Shown: one piece after another, positions 53,281 through 61,200 of the stretch | How positions within the stretch are numbered: position 1 is the first letter of the stretch | Layout: each line of letters starts with the position of its first letter | From: Chryseobacterium rhizosphaerae | GTDB lineage: Bacteria; Bacteroidota; Bacteroidia; Flavobacteriales; Weeksellaceae | Reading direction: 5' to 3' | NCBI RefSeq assembly: GCF_003385455.1 | Contig: NZ_QNUF01000003.1 | Location: forward strand, 243,829-307,828 | DNA length: 64,000 bases | Made by a program: the position numbers and the translations under genes | Notes under the pieces: model-generated | Told to the model about the DNA's origin: nothing | Databases searched by the model: none | The model's input: the letters and a program-made list of their open reading frames with translations, nothing else

Positions 53281-55053
53281 ATGAAAAAAAATTTATTGTT
53301 ACCCATCATTATTGGTATTAGCTCACTTTCTTTCGCTCAGGTAGGGATTAATACAGCTAATCCTCATCTAAGTGCTGACCTGGAACTGGGGTCTACAAAC
53401 AAAAGTTTATTATTGAACAGGGTTCCTAATACGGGAGCTATTGCTAATCCGGTTAACGGGATGTTAATCTATGATGTAGCAGAACAGTGTGTAAAGGCAT
53501 TTCAAGGTGGGGCATGGTCTCAGTGCTTCTGGAAAGATTCTCCTTTTGCTCTCGTATGTTCTTCCGCAGTGTTTGCTCCTTCTCCCGCTGTTCAGAATCA
53601 GCCTTATACAGGAACGTTAACAATTCCTTACACAGGAGGTGATGGGAGTGCTTATGCTGCGCAGAGTGTTCAGGCTAATGGGCTTACAGCTACTTTACCA
53701 GCAGGTACCTTTGCTGTAGGAAATGGAAGTTTACAGTATAACATTACCGGAACTCCGGTTAGTACACCTTCTGCTGTATTTAATATTACCGTAAACGGAA
53801 GTACATGTTCCGGTCTTTCTCTTACGGTGAATAGTGGAACACCGGTAATTCCTCCAACGATTACAATACTTGAGGGAATCTATTTTGTAGGATCTGTTTA
53901 TGACAATGATTATTCTCCGTTTACAGCACCTACAGGACCTGCTACTACTGCCAGACCTGTTGCTGCTGATGGTGTACCGGATAAATTAGCCGATTACCAG
54001 GGCTTTATCCCGACAACTGGGCTTGAAATTTATATACCTGTAACCGCTACAGGAACCGGTAATCTTTCAGCGTGGAGCTCTGTAACAACGGTTCCTGCCA
54101 ACCTTACTGAGGATGGTATTTCCAGACAGCTTAGACTTTCCTGGAATGCACAGTCTTATACTGCAGGAAGCAAATCGATTAAAGCAACTCTTACAGCAAT
54201 TGGTGGTACGTTGAATGCACGTAAACTGGACATTAATGCAGGGATAGGGAATGATTATCTTGGTGTATTAATGGCAAGATTCCAGTTCCCTTCTGACAAT
54301 GTTGGAACCTCAAAGAATTATGATGTTCGTATATTACCGGGTATTCCTGACAGAAAATTCGGATTGCCTGATAACCTGGGAACTCTGAATCATAATTTCC
54401 TTTATTTACCGGTTCAGGCTGAAGATGGATATACTTGGTTAAATAATAACCTGGGTGCGGATTATACCAATACAAACAGCCCTTCTTTCAGTATTGCACA
54501 ACAGGCAACAGCTGCCAATGACTATAAAGCTTACGGATCATTATTCCAATGGGGAAGAAAACCGGATGGACATGATTTGATTAACTGGACTTCGTCTACT
54601 ACCGGGACACCAGTAAACCCTACCATTACTGGTACCGCGAATGATAATCCTACAGACACCAGATTCATTGCTACAGGAAGTGACTGGAGAGTAACTCCAA
54701 GTATTACACTTTGGGAAAACAGTACTGCCGTAAATAACCCATGTCCTATTGGATTTGCAGTTCCATCACAGGCGCAGCTACAGAATTATTTAAATGCTTC
54801 TAATTTAAGTAATGGAATTACTGGCGCAGCAGCAAGCAAATTAAAACTCCCTGCTGCCGGAACTCGTGATGCAGGTCTTGGAAATATATCAACTGTTACA
54901 ACAGGTACTTCGGGACTTTATTGGAGCAGCAGTGCTGGATCCCTGGCTAGCCCGGCGGCATATACACTACAAATTCCACAGTTTGGTGCTCCTTCCTCAA
55001 CATTCGGTGCAAGTAAAGCACAGGGAATCTCTGTTCGTTGTATTAAAGAGTAA
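53281..55053 (+). CDS. Exported FISUMP-like surface protein
   Basis: A 590-residue exported protein. Signal peptide MKKNLLLPIIIGISSLSFAQ. Residues about 20-85 (VGINTANPHLSADLELGSTN ... GMLIYDVAEQCVKAF) are the VGIN...GMLIYD region common to Bacteroidota surface proteins, then Ig-like repeats (TGTLTIPYTGGDGSAYAAQS). The C-terminal part (DYKAYGSLFQWGRKPDGHDL, NPCPIGFAVPSQAQLQNYLN, GISVRCIKE) is a FISUMP-like domain. No T9SS sorting tail is seen. It may be an adhesin. Upstream is a decayed paralogue (52402), downstream the NRPS. Confidence 0.8.
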   Translation: MKKNLLLPIIIGISSLSFAQVGINTANPHLSADLELGSTNKSLLLNRVPNTGAIANPVNGMLIYDVAEQCVKAFQGGAWSQCFWKDSPFALVCSSAVFAPSPAVQNQPYTGTLTIPYTGGDGSAYAAQSVQANGLTATLPAGTFAVGNGSLQYNITGTPVSTPSAVFNITVNGSTCSGLSLTVNSGTPVIPPTITILEGIYFVGSVYDNDYSPFTAPTGPATTARPVAADGVPDKLADYQGFIPTTGLEIYIPVTATGTGNLSAWSSVTTVPANLTEDGISRQLRLSWNAQSYTAGSKSIKATLTAIGGTLNARKLDINAGIGNDYLGVLMARFQFPSDNVGTSKNYDVRILPGIPDRKFGLPDNLGTLNHNFLYLPVQAEDGYTWLNNNLGADYTNTNSPSFSIAQQATAANDYKAYGSLFQWGRKPDGHDLINWTSSTTGTPVNPTITGTANDNPTDTRFIATGSDWRVTPSITLWENSTAVNNPCPIGFAVPSQAQLQNYLNASNLSNGITGAAASKLKLPAAGTRDAGLGNISTVTTGTSGLYWSSSAGSLASPAAYTLQIPQFGAPSSTFGASKAQGISVRCIKE

Positions 55054-55297
55054 AAGTATAATTTTTAAATAATCACTGGGGTAGCTGTCGACTTTGTTGG
55101 CAGCTACCCAATGTGGTTAAAAATCTCACCAGATTATAGCTATTATCAGCAAAAGCAGGGCTTATTATTTAAAAACACATTCCTTATAAAATCAACAAAT
55201 ACTTCTTTAGATTATGAAAATCTAATCATAATCTGATTGAGGCCCGAGAAGTATCTGAAACCTAACCTAATACAATATCTTTTACAGATATATCCTC

Positions 55298-58200
55298 ATG
55301 AAGCTAACATCTTACCAATCGACCTTTTATAATGAATGGATACTGAATCCATTTAGAAGTGACTACAACATTATTTTTGACCAGTCAATGTCCGGATATA
55401 TAGATATTCAGAGATTGAATTCAAGCTTAGTCCGGTTTGTCAACAATAATTTACTACTCAACAGTAATGTTATAAGTGAATCGGGAAGCTTGCATTGGAA
55501 GCACAGGCCGCTGCTTTCTGAAGATGTTCAAATATTGACGTTTATTTCCAAAGAGCCAGATGCTGAAGAAGTATTAAAGCTTGCCTTACAGCCGTTTGAT
55601 CTTGAAAAGGACCAGCTGGCGAGATTTTATGCAATTAAACTTGATAACGGAGGATATAGGATTATCCATATCTTTTCTCATATTCTTGTTGACGGTCTAA
55701 GTGCTAACAGTATTTATGCAGAACTCAGTACCTTTTACAATGATCTTAGCTATGTAAACCCAATAAGTCTGGCAGAGCAGAAAAAATTATACGAAAAACT
55801 GAGGGGTCAGTTTGATGATATACTGACAGTTGGGAAAGAAGAAATGTCTAATTTCTGGGAAAACAGTCTGAAAGATGTAGAAAATATTGGATTTAAATTT
55901 CTGCAGACCTCAGATTTAGTTCGTTCGGATCTTGAACAAAAAACCTCGCTTCTCACCAATCCAGTAAGTGAACTCCGGTTTAATTTTCCTGAACCTGTAT
56001 TTCTTAAGGTAAGACAACTAACATCAAAATATAAACTTACGCCCTATACATTTGGGCAATTGGTATTAGCTGTTTTACTTCATAGAATTTCCGGAATAGA
56101 TAACCTGGTGATCAACTATCCTGTTGGTATTACGGAAGGACAGGATTTTATTTTTGGAGCTCACATCAATACTATTTTGAAGGGATATAGGTTTCATAAA
56201 GAATCTTCACTTCAGGATCTTGTACAGCAAAATTTAGATTATACCCATCTGCTAAAAAAAAGTAAGGCCAGATATCTTCCTATTGAAGAGCTTATCAGCC
56301 ATGCTCCTACATCAAATATATTGGAATTTGGATTTGTTCAGACCAGTCTTAAGGATGTAGTTATTCATTATGAAGGAGCCAGTAGTGTAATTATTAATAG
56401 CGACCTGAATGTTGATTTGGTAGGAAAATTATCATTTGAGCAGGAAGTAAGAGATGGACAGGTTAATTTTAAAGTTCGTTATGCCAATCAAAAACTTGAT
56501 GTCAGACTGGTTACGGGATTTGTAGACATTTATAAGGAACTGTTTATTGAAATACTGGAAGATTTACTGGAAGGGAAAGTAGAAAAACAGATCACAAACT
56601 ATGAGCTGCTAAGTCATGATTCTTATCAAAATACAGTGACTTCCTGGAACGGGATAGGGTCTGTAGTTTCAGATAAAACACTTCCTGCGTTATTTGAATC
56701 TCAGGCATCAAGAACTCCTGAAGCGATTGCGTTGGTTTATGGAGATGTTAGATTAAGCTACAAAGAGCTTAATGAGCGTTCGAACCGCCTGGCAAATTAT
56801 CTGATAAAAACTCATGCACTTAAGCCGGATGATTTGGTTCCATTATGTCTGGAACGTTCAGAGCATATGCTGATTGCTATTTTAGGAGTATTAAAATCCG
56901 GGGCAGCTTATGTTCCTATGGATCCCTCTTATCCTTCAGACAGAATAGAACATATTCTTAAAGATACAGGCAGTAAAATAGTTATTGCTGAAGAAAGCAC
57001 TATAGAAAAAGTGACAGGTTCAGTAACAACTATTTCTATAAACGATTCTGTTTTTCAAACCATTCTGGAATCACAGGAAGTGTCAAATCCTGTTACGGAA
57101 GTTCAATCAGATAATCTGGCCTATGTTATTTATACCAGTGGAACCACGGGACTTCCTAAAGGAGTGATGGTGGAACATAAGAATGTAGTCAACGTTGTTT
57201 CTCAGGTAAGAGAGGCTTATGGTTTCAGTGAAGGAGAGAAGATAACGGCTTATACGTCCTATGTTTTTGACGTATCCGTATCCGAGTTTTTCAACAGTTT
57301 ACTGTATGGAAACGAACTTCACCTGTTGGATGAAGAAACGAAGAAAGATGCAGATGCCATCAGCAGATACTTAGTTTCTAATGAAATTGCTTATACCTAT
57401 TTACCACCGGTGATGCTTTCTGTTCTTCCACGTGTAGCTTACCCATTCCTTAAAGGTTTGTTGTATGCAGGAGAGCCTTGTGATTACGAAACAGGAAAAT
57501 ACTGGTCAGAAGAGAAAGTGTTGTACAACCTTTACGGCCCTACCGAAGCTACGATCTATGCCACTTACAAACAGGTAGAACATGGAGATGTTCATTTGAT
57601 TGGCCGTCCGGTAGGAAACAGTTCAGCTTATGTACTGGATGAATCCCGTCGTTTAGTCCCTGTAGGTGCTGTAGGTGAGCTTTATCTTGGAGGAGTGGGA
57701 ATAGCAAGAGGCTATTTAAACCGTGCTGATCTGACAGGGGAACGTTTCATTACTAACCCTTTCCAAACGAAAGAACAGAAAGAGAATGGAGAAAATGGAA
57801 GATTGTACAGTACAGGAGACCTTGTGCGTTGGCTTCCTGATGGGAATATAGAATACATTGGAAGAAATGACTTCCAGGTGAAGATCCGGGGTTACAGAAT
57901 AGAGCTTGGAGAGATCGAAAACCGATTGTCTCAGCATCCTGAAGTAAAACAGTCTGTGGTATTGGCCAAAGAGAACAATGCGGGGATGAAATACCTTGCC
58001 GGATATTATGTATCAGCCGGAGAGCTGGATCATGAACTCCTTACTGAGTATTTATCCTCCTCTTTACCGGAATATATGGTACCGAGTGTCTTTGTTCATC
58101 TCACCTCTTTACCATTGACCATCAATGGTAAGCTAGACAGAAAACAGCTTCCTGAACCCGACTTCAGTGGAGACAGAGAATATACCGGACCTGAAAATAA

Positions 58201-61200
58201 ACAACAAGAAAACTTGTGCAAGATTTATGGAGAAATCTTAGGCGTCGCTTCTGAACATATCGGTATCCATGATGATTTCTTCCGATTAGGAGGAAACAGT
58301 ATCATGGCGATCAAACTGATCAGTAAGATCAAACAAGAGATGGATATTCAGGTGAATGTGGCCATGGTATTCAGCCATAAAACAGTCGCATCATTGTCTC
58401 ATATACTCAACGGAGAAAACAATCAGGCGGAAGAGATTGTCATCAACCCTGTAATAGTATCATCACCTGAAGAACAGCGTTTGTCTTTTGCACAGGAAAG
58501 GCTTTGGTTTATAGAAACTTATGAAGGAGGAAGCAATGCATACAATATTCCGATGATCTTCATGTTGGGTGAAAATGTTCAAATGGAACTTCTTCAGCAA
58601 TCTTTTGAAACACTGACTCAACGCCATGAAGTGTTGAGAAGTCTCATTCGTACAACAAAAGACGGAGAAGGATATCAGGTTATAACCGGGCAGGAACTTC
58701 CCATCTATACTGGAAAAGTAGACTCCAGAAAAGAGCTTGATGAAGCGATTAACCATGCAGCAAACAAAGTTTTTCATCTGGAAGAAGAGCTCCCGATGAG
58801 CATTAATATTTTCAATCTGGAGAACCGCAATTATCTTTCTGTTGTGATTCATCATATTGCTTTTGACGGATGGTCTACCGATATTTTTATCAGAGAATTA
58901 TGCAGCATTTATCAGTCTCTTTCTGAAGGGAAAAATCCTGATTTACCGGAATTAAAAATACAGTACAAAGACTTTGCATTATGGCAGAGAGATTATCTGA
59001 CAGGGGAAAGACTCGATCAACAAATTGTTTACTGGAAAAATAAACTTGATGGTTTCCAAACACTGGATCTTCCTTTGGATCTTAAAAGACCTGCCCATAT
59101 TTCTTATGCAGGGGCAACACAATACTTTGACCTGCCCGCAGATCTTGTATCAGAACTGAGAAATCTTTCAAAAGATCTCGGAGTGAGTTTATACAGTATG
59201 ATGCTAAGTGGCTACTATCTGATGTTATCTGCCTATTCCGGGCAGGATGATATTGTAGTGGGAAGCCCTGTTGCGAATCGTCATCATGTGGGACTCGAAA
59301 ATATCATAGGGTTCTTTGTCAATACGCTGGCGTTAAGAGAGAAAATTAATCCTGACCAGAAGGTCAAAGACTTTATTCTTCAGGTATCTGAATCCATAAC
59401 GGAAGCACAGTCTCATCAGGACCTTCCATTTGAGAAACTGGTGGAAGAACTTGGTGTAGAACAGGATATGTCCCGACACCCTGTTTTTCAGGTGATGTTT
59501 GGGCTTCAAAGCTTTGATGGCGGAACTTCTTTTAAAAACCATGAAGCTGTGCTTCAACCCTTTGATGGAAATATAGACTATCAATCAGCAAAGTTTGACC
59601 TGACCATGATGATTGATGACCATGGGGATGTGATCCGGGGAATTTTCAATTATGCAGTGTCCCTTTTCAGCAATGAGACGATTATGCGTATGATGGATTC
59701 CTATTTGTTTTTCCTGAAGCAGCTTGTTAACATTGGAAATAGAACAGAAAACAATTCCATAAAGAACCTGACCCTTATAACAAAAGAAGACCATCAAAAA
59801 ATAACAGGAGAATGGAATACGGCTGGGCTTGCATATCCTGAAGAAAAGACAATTCATCAGTTATTTGAAGATCAGGTAGAAAAAACACCTGATCAAATAG
59901 CTGTAGTATATCAGAATAATAAGCTTTCTTATCGTGAACTGAATCAGAAAGCGAACCAACTGGCCCATTATCTTATTGAAAACTATAAGCTTACATCAGA
60001 TGATCTTATTCCTCTTTGTTTAGAGCGTTCGGAAGATATGCTGATTGCAATTTTAGCAGTCTTAAAGACCGGAGCAGCTTATGTACCTATGGACCCAGCT
60101 TACCCTGCAGACAGGATAAAGCATATTCTTGATGATACCGGAGCAAAAATAGTTCTTACTCAGGAAAGGACTTTAGAAAAAGTAAGAAGACTGGACCATG
60201 TAACCGGAATATCTATTGATGAAGAAACATTCAGAACCTTTATCGGTAAAATAGATCCTAAAAATCCGGTGACGACAACTCAGCCTAACCATCTTGCCTA
60301 TGTTATCTACACCAGTGGAACCACCGGAATGCCTAAAGGAGTAATGATAGAGCATAGAAATGTGGTGAATGTGGTGAATCAGGTAAGAGATGCATACGGA
60401 TTCAGTGAAGGAGAAAAAATAACAGCTTATACGTCCTATGTTTTTGACGTATCTGTATCAGAATTTTTCAATACTTTATTGTTTGGAAATGAGCTGCATT
60501 TGCTTGATGAGGTTACTAAAAAGGATGCAGATTCAATAAGCAGGTATCTCTTGGATCATCAGATAGCTTATGCTTATTTACCTCCCGTAATGTTATCCGT
60601 ACTTCCAAAAATACAGTATCCGAACCTAAAAGGATTGCTCTATGCGGGAGAACCGTGTGATTATGAAACCGGAAAATACTGGTCTGAACAGACCCTCCTT
60701 TACAATCTTTATGGACCTACCGAAGCTACAATTTATGCTACTTATAAACAGGTATATCATGGAGATGTACACTTGATTGGACGTCCTGTAGGGAATGCGT
60801 CGGCTTATGTGCTGGATAATCTTTATCGCCCGGTTCCTGTAGGAGCTGTAGGTGAACTGTATATTGGTGGAGACGGCATTGCGCGCGGATATCTGAACAG
60901 ACCTGACCTGACTGCTGAGCGATTCATTTCGAATCCTTTCCAAACGGAAGTACAGAAAAGCAGAGGAAAAAATAATATAATATACAAAACCGGAGACCTT
61001 GTTCGATATCTTTCCAATGGTGATCTGGAATATCTTGGCCGTAATGACTTCCAGGTAAAAATCCGAGGGTACAGAATTGAGCTGGGAGAAATAGAAACCG
61101 CATTACTGGGCTATCCGGGGATTCGCCAGGCTGTTGTACTGGCTAAAGAAAATACTGCCGGCATGAAGTACCTTGCCGGATATTATGTATCTGATGCTCC

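Noticed and set aside
53090..53284. 64-codon open frame before the surface protein
   Set aside because: Hydrophobic by AT-rich composition, no start context, no family pattern and it runs into the next gene's start.
55079..55109. Hairpin GGGTAGCTG/CAGCTACCC after the surface protein as terminator
   Set aside because: The stem is good but no T run follows; it might be a weak or factor-dependent end, so it is not listed.
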